A stretch of 64,000 bases of DNA from Ochrobactrum sp. Q0168 (GTDB taxonomy: Bacteria > Pseudomonadota > Alphaproteobacteria > Rhizobiales > Rhizobiaceae), in assembly GCF_016427605.1 (NCBI RefSeq), contig NZ_JAELXQ010000013.1, positions 1 to 64,000 on the forward strand, in the 5' to 3' direction. A model generated the notes under the pieces. It ran no database searches. It saw only the letters and a program-made list of their open reading frames with translations, and was not told the origin of the DNA. Numbering within the stretch: position 1 is the first letter of the stretch; the number at the start of each line of letters is the position of its first letter. Both the position numbers and the translations under genes were made by a program. Shown in pieces: positions 1 through 8,780 of this stretch.

Positions 1-2
1 TC

Positions 3-545
<543 letters not shown>

Positions 546-574
546 TCCGCTTCCAATCAGGCTTTATCTTCAGG

Positions 575-608
575 GGCAGGCTGTGGGGTTTCCGCAGCCT
601 GCCTTTTT
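575..608 (+). terminator. Rho-independent terminator after thiolase
   Basis: A 9 bp perfect stem (GGCAGGCTG / CAGCCTGCC) is followed by a run of five T. It lies 30 bp after the thiolase stop codon. Confidence 0.85.
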
Positions 609-882
609 ATGTCCGCAATGACCGGTTTGATGTCGACTGGAGTGGCCGGAGACGCTCAAAGGTTAACGCCAGGCGGCTTCTCTGTTCGGTTTCAGCTGTA
701 TCGCTGTGTCAGCTAATGTTCCAATATGGTGCGGTTCGACGAATGCCTACCAGATGTGGTGAGAACAAAGAGAGAAAATTGACCGATCACCGATTCGTCG
801 CCGATTCGTTCCGGCTTTGGCCTGAAGGTTAACGAAACTGCCTTTGGCGGCTTGATTTTCGATAACCAACTATTAGGAATTG

Positions 883-897
883 TTAAGTTTTCTTTAA
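883..897. promoter_or_regulatory. Full CtrA-box match (TTAA-N7-TTAA)
   Basis: The sequence TTAA-GTTTTCT-TTAA matches the CtrA consensus of alphaproteobacteria exactly in both half-sites and in spacing. It is about 400 bp upstream of the helicase start and is not close to any obvious coding start, so the controlled gene, if any, is unclear. Confidence 0.5.
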
Positions 898-1059
898 GCT
901 GCTCAAACTGTCATCGGATGCTCTTGACGCGCTTCGGGCAAAAGTTAACGGCGATGGCGTTTTGTTCTGTTTATGTCAGGACGTTGCGTATGGGAGATTC
1001 AGCATATGGTGGCTATCGACAATCCGGTTACCATATGTTGCCGTGAACAAAAGGCGAAG

Positions 1060-1100
1060 GAATCAGAGTCAGCGATTCGTAGCCGATTCGTTCCAGAGTC
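1060..1100. promoter_or_regulatory. Cluster of five GANTC (CcrM methylation) sites
   Basis: GAATC, GAGTC, GATTC, GATTC and GAGTC start at 1060, 1066, 1074, 1085 and 1096. The last three are exactly 11 bp apart, as is the GATTC pair at 792/803. GANTC is the target of the essential cell-cycle methyltransferase CcrM in this order. A random 41 bp stretch would be expected to contain well under one site. Confidence 0.5.
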
Positions 1101-1246
1101 GTTCTATTCGTTAAATTGGACCCTTTGTTTAAATCGGGTGTTTGGTAAAACCGTCTGGCTGCCTATGTAAAAAGTCGGGCGGCTCAAACTTAACAGGAGC
1201 GCTTTCGGCCAAGGTCGTATAGTGCTATCGCAACACACGACAATCG

Positions 1247-1271
1247 GCACCCCAGTTGCATGTTGGGGTGC
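1247..1271. repeat. Perfect hairpin at the helicase 5' end
   Basis: GCACCCCA and TGGGGTGC form an 8 bp perfect stem around a 9-base loop that contains the alternative ATG at 1260. It could be a 5' UTR structure that influences translation of the helicase, or the end of an upstream transcript; there is no T-run for a classical terminator. Confidence 0.5.
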
Positions 1272-1295
1272 TTGTACCGGGAATCAATTATTGGC

Positions 1296-4200
1296 ATGAA
1301 CCAACGCCCTGCCCATGATTTGCCGCTGAGCTTGAGCGGTCGCGACGTGACTGCGGTGCTGGGGCCCACCAATACAGGCAAAACCCATCTCGCCATCGAG
1401 CGCATGCTGTCGCATGGCAGCGGCATGATCGGCCTGCCTTTGCGCCTTCTGGCGCGGGAGGTCTATAATCGTGTCGTGGAACGGGTGGGCGTCGCCAATG
1501 TCGCGCTGGTCACCGGCGAGGAAAAGATCGTCCCGCCCACCGCGCGCTATTCCGTCTGCACCGTGGAAGCCATGCCACGCCGCACGGATGTGGCCTTCGT
1601 CGCCATTGACGAAGTGCAGCTCGCGGGCGATCTGGAACGCGGACATATTTTCACAGACCGCATTTTGCATCTGCGCGGGCGGCAGGAAACGCTTCTGCTT
1701 GGCGCCGCCACCATGCGCGCCATTCTGGAAAAGCTTCTGCGCGGCATCAATGTGGTGACGCGCCCGCGCCTGTCCCATCTGGCCTATGCTGGTTCCAAGA
1801 AAATTACGCGCCTGCCGAACCGTTCGGCGATTGTCGCTTTTTCCGCCGATGAGGTTTACGCCATTGCCGAGTTGATCCGTCGCCAGCGCGGCGGAGCTGC
1901 GGTGGTCATGGGGGCCTTGTCGCCGCGCACACGCAATGCGCAGGTCGAGCTTTATCAGTCGGGCGATGTGGATTTTCTGGTGGCGACCGATGCTATCGGC
2001 ATGGGGCTCAATCTCGATGTCGATCATGTGGCCTTCGCGCAGAACCGCAAGTTTGACGGCTATCAGTTCCGTGATCTCACGCCAGCCGAAGTGGGGCAGA
2101 TCGCGGGTCGCGCGGGTCGCCATCTGCGTGACGGCACATTCGGCGTGACGGGACAGGTACAGCCCTTCGACGAAGAACTGGTCGAGCGCGTTGAAGCGCA
2201 TAATTTCGATCCGGTAAAAGTGCTGCAATGGCGCACCGAGCGTTTCGACTTTTCGTCGATTGACGCACTGCGCCGCTCACTGGAAACACCAGCCCCGGTG
2301 GAAGGCTTGGCCAAGGCTTTGCCGGCTGTCGACCAGCAGGCGCTTGAAAATCTGTCGAAAGACGAAGAGATTATGCGCCTCGCGACAACACCGGCGCGGA
2401 TTGAACTTTTGTGGGATGCCTGTGCACTCCCGGATTATCGTAAGATCGCACCGGCCCAACATGCCGATATCATTGCGTCTATCTATCAGGATCTAGTGCG
2501 CCGAGGGAGCGTCGATGAAGATTATATGAGCGAACAGGTGCGCCGCGCCGACAGTACAGAGGGGGAAATCGACACTCTGTCGCACCGCGTGGCGCAAATT
2601 CGAACCTGGACTTTTGTGTCGCACAGGCCCGGATGGCTTGCCGATCCGACACACTGGCAGGAAAAGACGCGCGAAATAGAGGACAGATTGTCCGATGCGC
2701 TGCATGAAAGGTTGACGAAACGCTTTGTAGACCGCAGGACAAGCGTGCTTATGAGGCGCCTGAGAGAGAATGCCATGCTTGAAGCAGAAATCAGCCCGGC
2801 CGGAGACGTGAGTGTCGAAGGCCACAATGTTGGGCAACTGGAAGGATTCCGTTTCACCGCCGACGTCCAGGCCGAGGGGCCGGACGCCAAGGCGGTGAAG
2901 ACGGCTGCGCAAAAGGCGCTGGCCGCCGAGTTCGATCGCCGTGCGGAGCGCTTTGCGGCAGCTCCCAACGGAGACTTCGCGCTTGGTTCGGACGGTGTCT
3001 TGCGCTGGGTCGGCGCGACCGTCGCAACTTTGGTTGCAGGCGACGACATTTTGAAGCCGCGCACGGTGATCCTTGCCGACGAACAGCTGACCGGTCCCGC
3101 ACGGGACAAGGTTGCTGCGCGCATCGACCGTTTCGTCGCGCATCACATCGAAACCGTTCTGAAGCCTCTAACCGATCTGGCCGGTGCCGATGCGCTGACC
3201 GGCATGACGCGTGGGCTCGCTTTCCAGATCGTCGAGAATCTCGGCATCCTCCAACGCCGTGAGGTGGTGGAGGAAGTGCGTGGTCTCGATCAGGATTCGC
3301 GTGCGGCGCTCCGTCGCCTCGGCGTGCGCTTTGGCGCCTATCACGTCTTCATGCCCATGCTGCTGAAGCCGGCTCCTGCCGGTCTCATCACGCTGCTCTG
3401 GGCCTTGAAGAACGATGGTCGCGAGCGCGCCGGTTATGGCGACGTGGTCAATGTTCTGGCTGCCGGTCGCACGTCGGTTGTGGTCGATCCGACTTTCGAT
3501 CCGATGTTCTATCGTCTGGCGGGCTATCGCGTGCTTGGCCGCCGTGCGGTTCGCATCGACATTCTGGAACGTCTTGCCGATCTCATCCGCCCGGCTCTGG
3601 CCTGGCGTCCGGGTTCGGGTACGCGTCCGGATGGCGCTTATGACGGCGGACGGTTCATCGTCACGCCTGCCATGATGTCGATCCTCGGTGCGACCACCGA
3701 AGACATGGAAGAAATTCTGAAAAGCCTGGGCTATCGCCATGAGGCGATGGAAGCTTCCGATGTTGCTGCCAAGCTTGCAGAACTCGATGCCTTCGCTGCC
3801 GAAGCTGCCGCCAAGGATGCAGGCGTTGCCGTTTCCGCTGTTGCAGCGGAAGCTGAAAAGCCTGCCGTTCCTGCGGCGGAACCAGTGCCTGCACCGGTTG
3901 TCGCTGTTGAAGTGAAGGCCGAAGAGCCTGCACCTGTGGCGGAAGCACCAGTTGCTGAAGCCGCTGCACCTGCAGGTGAAGCGGTTGCCGAAGAGCCGAA
4001 GCCGGTTCTTTTGTGGCGTCAGGGCCGTTTCGAGGGTCGCAACCGCAATCAGGACCAGAACAACCGTCAGCGTCATGGTGGCCAGCGCGGCCAGCAGGGC
4101 GAGGCACGCAAGTCCGAAGGCGGCGACGAGCAGAATGCGCGTGGCGGCAAGCGTTTCGACAAGAACAAGCGTCACAACCATGATGGCGACGGTCAGGGCA

Positions 4201-4376
4201 AACGCGAAGGCTTCAAGGGGAAGCCGCGTGATGGGGGCGGTCGTGATCGCCAGCCGAAGCGCGATCACGCTGCCCCGCAAGGCAACAAGCGTTTCGAACA
4301 GGAACGCCCCGCACGGATCGATCCTGATTCGCCATTTGCCAAGCTGCTGGCTCTCAAGGAGCAGATGAAGAAGTAA
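1296..4376 (+). CDS. SUV3-like superfamily 2 RNA/DNA helicase with basic tail
   Basis: A 1026-residue ATP-dependent helicase related to mitochondrial SUV3. Walker A GPTNTGKTH is at residues 23-31, the DEVQ motif II at 105-108 and motif VI (AGRAGRH) near 270. A long middle domain follows. The last 200 residues are an Ala/Pro/Glu-rich linker and then a Gly/Arg/Asn/Gln/Lys-rich basic tail (FEGRNRNQ, RGGKRFDK) that looks like a nucleic-acid-binding disordered region. An in-frame ATG at 1260 would add 12 residues but sits in the loop of a perfect hairpin, so I prefer the ATG at 1296. An S4-domain protein follows after 1 bp, suggesting a shared transcript and a role in RNA metabolism. Confidence 0.9.
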   Translation: MNQRPAHDLPLSLSGRDVTAVLGPTNTGKTHLAIERMLSHGSGMIGLPLRLLAREVYNRVVERVGVANVALVTGEEKIVPPTARYSVCTVEAMPRRTDVAFVAIDEVQLAGDLERGHIFTDRILHLRGRQETLLLGAATMRAILEKLLRGINVVTRPRLSHLAYAGSKKITRLPNRSAIVAFSADEVYAIAELIRRQRGGAAVVMGALSPRTRNAQVELYQSGDVDFLVATDAIGMGLNLDVDHVAFAQNRKFDGYQFRDLTPAEVGQIAGRAGRHLRDGTFGVTGQVQPFDEELVERVEAHNFDPVKVLQWRTERFDFSSIDALRRSLETPAPVEGLAKALPAVDQQALENLSKDEEIMRLATTPARIELLWDACALPDYRKIAPAQHADIIASIYQDLVRRGSVDEDYMSEQVRRADSTEGEIDTLSHRVAQIRTWTFVSHRPGWLADPTHWQEKTREIEDRLSDALHERLTKRFVDRRTSVLMRRLRENAMLEAEISPAGDVSVEGHNVGQLEGFRFTADVQAEGPDAKAVKTAAQKALAAEFDRRAERFAAAPNGDFALGSDGVLRWVGATVATLVAGDDILKPRTVILADEQLTGPARDKVAARIDRFVAHHIETVLKPLTDLAGADALTGMTRGLAFQIVENLGILQRREVVEEVRGLDQDSRAALRRLGVRFGAYHVFMPMLLKPAPAGLITLLWALKNDGRERAGYGDVVNVLAAGRTSVVVDPTFDPMFYRLAGYRVLGRRAVRIDILERLADLIRPALAWRPGSGTRPDGAYDGGRFIVTPAMMSILGATTEDMEEILKSLGYRHEAMEASDVAAKLAELDAFAAEAAAKDAGVAVSAVAAEAEKPAVPAAEPVPAPVVAVEVKAEEPAPVAEAPVAEAAAPAGEAVAEEPKPVLLWRQGRFEGRNRNQDQNNRQRHGGQRGQQGEARKSEGGDEQNARGGKRFDKNKRHNHDGDGQGKREGFKGKPRDGGGRDRQPKRDHAAPQGNKRFEQERPARIDPDSPFAKLLALKEQMKK

Positions 4377-4377
4377 G

Positions 4378-4764
4378 ATGACCGGCGAACAAAGCGGAAG
4401 ACAGCGGATCGACAAGTGGCTGTTTTTCGCGCGCGTGGTCAAATCAAGATCGCTGGCGGCGAAACTCGCCGTCGGCGGCAAGGTCCGGGTCAACCGCGAC
4501 AAGATCGAGCAGGCTGCGTATCAGGTAAAAGTCGGCGATGTGCTGACCATCACGCTTGATCGCCGTATCCTCGTTTACAAGGTGCTTCTGCCCGGCGAAC
4601 GGCGCGGCCCCGCACCGGAAGCCCAGCTTCTCTATGAAGATCTGTCGCCAGCGCCAGCCACGTCGAGTGAGCCGGGGGCTGCTGCCCTCCCGCAGCGCGA
4701 GAGCGGCGCGGGACGCCCCACCAAGAAAGAACGTCGTGATACGGATCGCTTGCGCGGGATCTGA
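4378..4764 (+). CDS. S4 RNA-binding domain protein (HslR/Hsp15-like)
   Basis: A 128-residue protein with an N-terminal S4 domain (RIDKWLFFARVVKSR...VNRDK, residues 8-60), the fold used by Hsp15 and some ribosomal proteins to bind structured RNA. The C-terminus is proline/alanine-rich and then basic. The family in E. coli (Hsp15) binds stalled 50S subunits carrying nascent chains; that role is inferred here only by homology. It starts 1 bp after the helicase stop codon, so translational coupling is likely. Confidence 0.85.
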   Translation: MTGEQSGRQRIDKWLFFARVVKSRSLAAKLAVGGKVRVNRDKIEQAAYQVKVGDVLTITLDRRILVYKVLLPGERRGPAPEAQLLYEDLSPAPATSSEPGAAALPQRESGAGRPTKKERRDTDRLRGI

Positions 4765-5127
4765 TCCGGACGTGTTGCCGCAGTCAGAGAAGCGGCTGCG
4801 ATGGAAATTGCGCCCTAAAGCATTTTGACGAAAGTGTTTTCTACACTTTCCGGTTGAGGCGAAATGCGGTTTCCGCAGTTTGCGCGATGCTGACAATGCG
4901 GCGATTGCACCCTTGTCAGAGCGCAATAAAATCGTTACCTCACGCTGTGTCACGAAGGACAGGGCGATCAATCGGGTCGGGCGATCCGGCATTGCTCGTG
5001 GATCGTGACGTCGTAGCGAGATATTCCTTGGCACAGCCATTTCCGTGGATCTGTCGAAATATCGGCGCAAATAAACAGGATAGACAAGCCTCCTCTCGGG
5101 AAGAGGGGCGGTAACAGGAGTTCGACG
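4765..5127. other. Intergenic region before fdxA, with palindromic repeat
   Basis: No gene is seen here. The left half carries a palindromic repeat (4811-4869). Near the right end, CCTCTCGGGAAGAGG forms a small hairpin just upstream of the fdxA ribosome-binding site (CAGGAG). Confidence 0.6.
4811..4869. repeat. Short palindromic repeat
   Basis: GCATTT...AAATGC enclose GAAAGTG...CACTTTC, giving a long imperfect hairpin. The style, with a GCATTT end and a CACTTTC core, resembles the palindromic repeats at 30737, 44966, 46841 and 58505, but identity to them is low. Confidence 0.5.
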
Positions 5128-5466
5128 ATGACCTATGTCGTGACCGATAATTGCATTCGCTGCAAATATACGGACTGCGTCGAGGTCTGTCCGGTCGATT
5201 GCTTCTATGAAGGCGAGAACATGCTCGTCATCAATCCTGACGAGTGCATCGACTGCGGCGTATGTGAGCCTGAATGCCCTGCCGAGGCCATCAGCCCCGA
5301 CACCGAGCCTGGTCTCGACAAGTGGCTGGAGCTCAATACGGAATATGCGGCGAAGTGGCCCAACATCACCGTCAAGAAAGAAGCCTTGCCGGAAGCCAAG
5401 GAAATGGACGGCGTTGCGGGCAAACTCGAGCAGTATTTCTCGCCGGAGCCCGGCAGCGGCGACTAA
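5128..5466 (+). CDS. fdxA: 7Fe ferredoxin (3Fe-4S + 4Fe-4S)
   Basis: A 112-residue FdxA-type electron carrier in the cytoplasm. Cysteines 9, 17 and 50 match the 3Fe-4S ligands, and 21, 40, 43 and 46 the 4Fe-4S ligands, of Azotobacter ferredoxin I. Cysteines 12 and 25 match its free cysteines. The C-terminal extension after residue 60 is typical of this subfamily. The start is set by CAGGAG seven bases before the ATG. It is a single-gene unit followed by a 630 bp gap and then CarD, a common neighbour order in Rhizobiales. Confidence 0.95.
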   Translation: MTYVVTDNCIRCKYTDCVEVCPVDCFYEGENMLVINPDECIDCGVCEPECPAEAISPDTEPGLDKWLELNTEYAAKWPNITVKKEALPEAKEMDGVAGKLEQYFSPEPGSGD

Positions 5467-6095
5467 TGTCGCGCGCGTCTATCAAGCCGCCTATCGTCTT
5501 GTCATCGCATGTAGATTAGCATTGCCTTGCACTTTCTTTTTCTACGTGAAGGCGGCCAGAGACGAATAAAATCACGGGAAAGCACCGGCAAAACAGGTGT
5601 ATTGGGTTGCCAGACGGGACATATCTGGCAATTTGTTGATTCTTTCGCGAAATTGTGTTAGCTTGCACCAATAATTTCGGTGACTGGACGTCAATTCGTG
5701 GCGCAAATGCGTTTTTCTCAGAAAGGCTGATGTTTTTTACCGGGCTAAAATTGGCACCGGAGTGGATGATTGCGATCAAACGCAAAGTCCTGAAAAGTTG
5801 TTGGCTTCTCAGGATGGTTTTATGCGCCGCAACACTATTCCGCAACTGCTCCTTTTCTTGCCCGCTGGAAAAATCTGCCGTTAGAGGCGTTTCCGGTTCA
5901 TCGCATGTTGCACCCAGATGGAAGCATCTGGCGCCGCATAAATGCGCCTAAACAGCGGCTCAGAGTGCCGATCTGCTTGTATGAGATCGACATGCTCTGG
6001 GGCCGATAACAGCTTCCGCGCTTTTCAGGAGTGCGGTCGGATATCATGTGTCAACCGGCGGGTCGCGCCGGGCACAACAGGGAGTATTGAAGCGT
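5467..6095. other. 629 bp non-coding region between fdxA and carD
   Basis: Open frames here show no family resemblance. The only structure I see is a hairpin at 5914-5931 (CCAGATG-GAAG-CATCTGG) followed directly by a smaller GCGC hairpin. The carD promoter should lie in the right part. Confidence 0.5.
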
Positions 6096-6674
6096 ATGTC
6101 ATCCCAGCAGAAAAAATCCGCAATCCGTGGTGGTTTCAAGACCGGTGAGTCGATTGTGTATCCGGCTCACGGCGTTGGTCAGATCGTAGCGATCGAAGAG
6201 CAGGAAGTGGCTGGTCACAAGCTTGAACTTTTCGTGATCGATTTCGAAAAAGACAAGATGCGTCTGAAGGTCCCGGTCGCCAAGGCCGCAACCATCGGTA
6301 TGCGCAAGCTGTCGGAAACGGATTATGTGGAGCGTGCTCTGAAGGTGGTGCAAGGTCGTGCCCGTGTGAAGCGTACCATGTGGTCGCGCCGCGCGCAGGA
6401 GTATGATGCGAAGATCAATTCCGGCGATCTAATCTCGATTTCGGAAGTCGTGCGCGATCTTTTCCGTGCGGAAAACCAGCCGGAACAGTCCTATTCGGAA
6501 CGCCAGCTTTATGAAGCTGCACTCGACCGCATGGCTCGCGAAATCGCAGCCGTCAACAAGCTTTCGGATACCGAAGCTGTTCGTCTGATCGAAGCCAATC
6601 TCGCCAAGGGTCCGAAGCGCGGCAAGGCCGATGCTGAAGCCGACCTTGAAGACGATGAAGTTGAAGCTGCATAA
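6096..6674 (+). CDS. carD: CarD family transcriptional regulator
   Basis: A 192-residue CarD/CdnL protein. The N-terminal RNA-polymerase-interacting domain (about residues 10-70, GESIVYPAHGVGQI) binds the beta subunit, and the helical C-terminal domain contacts promoter DNA near the -10 element to stabilise open complexes. The start was chosen at the ATG behind GGGAG; an upstream in-frame ATG at 6048 adds residues that do not look conserved. A strong terminator follows. The tail is acidic (ADLEDDEVEAA). Confidence 0.93.
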   Translation: MSSQQKKSAIRGGFKTGESIVYPAHGVGQIVAIEEQEVAGHKLELFVIDFEKDKMRLKVPVAKAATIGMRKLSETDYVERALKVVQGRARVKRTMWSRRAQEYDAKINSGDLISISEVVRDLFRAENQPEQSYSERQLYEAALDRMAREIAAVNKLSDTEAVRLIEANLAKGPKRGKADAEADLEDDEVEAA

Positions 6675-6696
6675 GTTTCACTTTTCTCGATATTTT

Positions 6697-6726
6697 AAAA
6701 AGCCCGGCGAAAGCCGGGTTTTTTAT
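6697..6726 (+). terminator. Rho-independent terminator after carD
   Basis: AGCCCGGC-GAAA-GCCGGGTT, an 8 bp GC-rich stem with a GAAA loop, is followed by a T-run, 25 bp after the stop codon. Confidence 0.92.
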
Positions 6727-7036
6727 TTGTGCTGTCGATGGGGGATATTTGCTTCAAAATTGAATTGTTTGCTAAAGTAATTGTTTGCTGCACCCGGCTT
6801 TTGTCAGCGTTGTCAGAGATTTATACTTTTCGAAGGGAACCAGATCGCTTTTCGTGCGTTGTGAAAAGATACCAGTTCGTAATGGGTCTGTTTTGCGGCG
6901 TCTGAACGTGTGCCTCAAGACTGTTCCGAGAGGGCGTTCTGAACGACTTTTGTTAGTGTTCAATTGTTCTTCGCGTAACTGGCATATCCTTCAGCCTGGC
7001 GTCCAGAAGGATGTCAGTTCAGAACAGGAGAACCAG
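6727..7036 (+). other. Leader/promoter region of rpoH
   Basis: This region between the carD terminator and the rpoH start carries the EcfG-type promoter at 6836-6860, which would give a 5' leader of about 170 bases. The open frame that extends rpoH upstream has no conserved content and is taken as non-coding. Confidence 0.6.
6836..6860 (+). promoter_or_regulatory. EcfG (general stress sigma) promoter of rpoH
   Basis: GGAAC, 16 bases, CGTT: an exact match in both boxes and spacing to the EcfG/RpoE2-type general stress promoter of alphaproteobacteria. It lies 177 bp upstream of the rpoH start on the same strand. In Sinorhizobium, rpoH2 is known to be a target of this stress sigma, which fits. 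Confidence 0.7.
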
Positions 7037-7972
7037 ATGAAGCCGTCATCAATAAGCAGTTCTTCCGCAGTTCCCGCACATCGCATGCTTCCGGCTGCGC
7101 GCAATCTCCCAACTCCAGCCTCGTCCTCCCAATCCATGATCCGCAGCGCAATGTCGGCTCCTTATCTGGAGCGCGAAGAGGAGCGGGCCCTCGCCATTCG
7201 CTGGAAGGAATTGAAGGATCAGGATGCCCTGCATCGCATCACCTCGGCGCATATGCGCCTTGTGATTTCCATGGCCGGGCGCTTTCGCAAGTTCAAGCTG
7301 CCGATGAACGATCTCATTCAGGAAGGCTATGTCGGCCTTCTGGAGGCAGCGGCGCGTTTCGACCCGGACCGTGAGGTCCGTTTCTCGACCTATGCCTCCT
7401 GGTGGATCCGCGCGTCCATGCAGGATTATATTCTGCGCAACTGGTCCATCGTTCGCGGTGGCACGAGCTCGGCCCAGAAAGCCTTGTTCTTCAACCTTCG
7501 CCGTCTGCGCTCCAAGCTTGCTCAGGCTGACGACACCATGAGCAAGGCCGAAATCTATCGCGAGATTTCAGATCAGCTTGGCGTTTCGGCGACCGATGTG
7601 GAGTTCATGGACAGTCGCCTGTCCGGGCCTGACAGTTCCCTGTCCGCTCCGGTCAACAATGATGAGACCGGGGCTTCGCGGCGCATGGACTTTCTGGTCG
7701 ATGATCATCCGCTTCAGGATGAAGTCGCCGAAAGCTCCATTGATATGGAGCGCCGGAACCAGTGGCTGCATGTGGCGCTGCACTCGCTTAATGAGCGCGA
7801 GCTGCACATCATCCGCGAGCGGCGCCTGGACGATGATGGCGTGACATTGGAGGCGCTGGGTGAAAAGCTCGGTATTTCCAAAGAACGCGTGCGCCAGATC
7901 GAAAGCCGGGCACTGGAAAAGCTCAAGATCGCGCTGCTGAGCCAGCACGAACTGGCGGCTTATCAGGCTTGA
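7037..7972 (+). CDS. rpoH: RNA polymerase sigma-32 factor (RpoH2-like)
   Basis: A 311-residue heat-shock sigma factor. Region 2 (LVISMAGRFRKFKLPMNDLIQEGYVGLLEAA; RFSTYASWWIRASMQDYILRN split across about residues 75-130) and the region 4 helix-turn-helix (LGISKERVRQIESRALEKL) are clear. The RpoH box QKALFFNLRRL near residue 148 separates it from RpoD. The start ATG is placed behind AGGAG. The N-terminus is Ser/Pro-rich and unlike RpoH1, and the upstream EcfG promoter supports assignment to the stress-linked RpoH2 branch. Confidence 0.93.
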   Translation: MKPSSISSSSAVPAHRMLPAARNLPTPASSSQSMIRSAMSAPYLEREEERALAIRWKELKDQDALHRITSAHMRLVISMAGRFRKFKLPMNDLIQEGYVGLLEAAARFDPDREVRFSTYASWWIRASMQDYILRNWSIVRGGTSSAQKALFFNLRRLRSKLAQADDTMSKAEIYREISDQLGVSATDVEFMDSRLSGPDSSLSAPVNNDETGASRRMDFLVDDHPLQDEVAESSIDMERRNQWLHVALHSLNERELHIIRERRLDDDGVTLEALGEKLGISKERVRQIESRALEKLKIALLSQHELAAYQA

Positions 7973-7999
7973 GAAGCGGATAAATCAGGCAACGTAAGA

Positions 8000-8026
8000 A
8001 AAGGGCGGTCGGACCGCCCTTTCTTC
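8000..8026. terminator. Bidirectional terminator between rpoH and MOSC gene
   Basis: AAGGGCGGTC-GGACCGCCCTT with flanking A and T runs sits between two convergent genes and can serve both. Confidence 0.88.
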
Positions 8027-8089
8027 TTTGGTCGCGTCCGATGACGTTATAACGTGCCGCGTTCTGTTATATTGTCCAGGGAGCGAAGC

Positions 8090-8779
8090 TCAGGACTTGT
8101 CGCCTTCCAGACGGTTTGACCAATCTTCCACCTTGCGGTTTTCCAGCCGGCGGACGGCATAGCGCTTCCAGCCATCGGCCAGATGCGGGACTTCGGCCAT
8201 GAGCGCCAGTTCGTCGTAATTCAGCATATCGACATAAAGCAGGTGCCAGACGCGATGCAGCGACCATTCCGGTGAAAGACGGTCAACGAGCGCCATGCTG
8301 TCGCCTGCCTCTGCTTCCCCTTCTTCCAGCACGCGATAATACCAACCGGTGCGTCCGGTCTTCTGGACGCGGATTGCCATATCCGGCGTTTCGAAACGCG
8401 CATTGAGCTTCCAGCACGGCTGGCGGCCTTGCGACACTTCGATCAGCGCGGTTCCAAATCGGAAACGGTCGCCGACAGCGACATTGTGCTCATCAAGCCC
8501 GGTGGTGGAAATGTTTTCGCCGAAAGCGCCCGCTGCGCCAAGCCGATGATTGTTGCCGATGTCCTTGCGCCACAGCTCATAATGATCGCGAGGATAATGA
8601 TGTAGGGCCTTTTCGGGCCCGCCATGCACCTTGCGGTCGCCTTGCTCGTCACAATCAAGCCCGACCGATGTGACGCGGACCTTACCAGTGACGGGGCGCT
8701 TGTCGATGGCGCTCGGCGCATTCCGCGGACCGAGCGGAGCGATCTGGCCTGCAAGCAATGCATCGATACGAGTTTCCAT
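8090..8779 (-). CDS. MOSC domain protein (YiiM-like)
   Basis: A 229-residue MOSC protein of the YiiM type with a C-terminal 3-alpha domain. MOSC proteins bind molybdenum cofactor and carry a reactive cysteine; here QPCWKLN is the likely site. YiiM of E. coli reduces N-hydroxylated bases such as 6-hydroxylaminopurine; that activity is a family-based inference. The ATG lies 1 bp after the stop of the M48 peptidase gene, so the two are probably translationally coupled. A GTG nine bases upstream is an alternative start. Confidence 0.85.
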   Translation of the reverse strand: METRIDALLAGQIAPLGPRNAPSAIDKRPVTGKVRVTSVGLDCDEQGDRKVHGGPEKALHHYPRDHYELWRKDIGNNHRLGAAGAFGENISTTGLDEHNVAVGDRFRFGTALIEVSQGRQPCWKLNARFETPDMAIRVQKTGRTGWYYRVLEEGEAEAGDSMALVDRLSPEWSLHRVWHLLYVDMLNYDELALMAEVPHLADGWKRYAVRRLENRKVEDWSNRLEGDKS

Positions 8780-8780
8780 A

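Larger units (their letters stand above)
546..1295. other. 750 bp non-coding region with CtrA and CcrM site signals
   Basis: After the thiolase terminator there is no convincing gene before the helicase. The short open frames here have no family resemblance and no good ribosome-binding sites. The region contains a full CtrA-type box at 883-897, three GTTAACG half-site-like palindromes near 659, 828 and 944, and two GANTC clusters. GATTC sites start at 792 and 803; GANTC sites start at 1060, 1066, 1074, 1085 and 1096. The sequence CCGATTCGTTCC occurs in both clusters. A perfect 8 bp hairpin lies at 1247-1271. No DnaA boxes were seen. Confidence 0.6.

Noticed and set aside
546..1295. Possible replication origin
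   Set aside because: GANTC and CtrA sites recall the Caulobacter origin, but there are no DnaA boxes, no AT-rich unwinding element and no hemE or parAB neighbours.
3168..4502. 444-codon open frame on the minus strand
   Set aside because: Antisense to the helicase tail and S4 gene; low-complexity composition mirrors the repeats of the sense protein.
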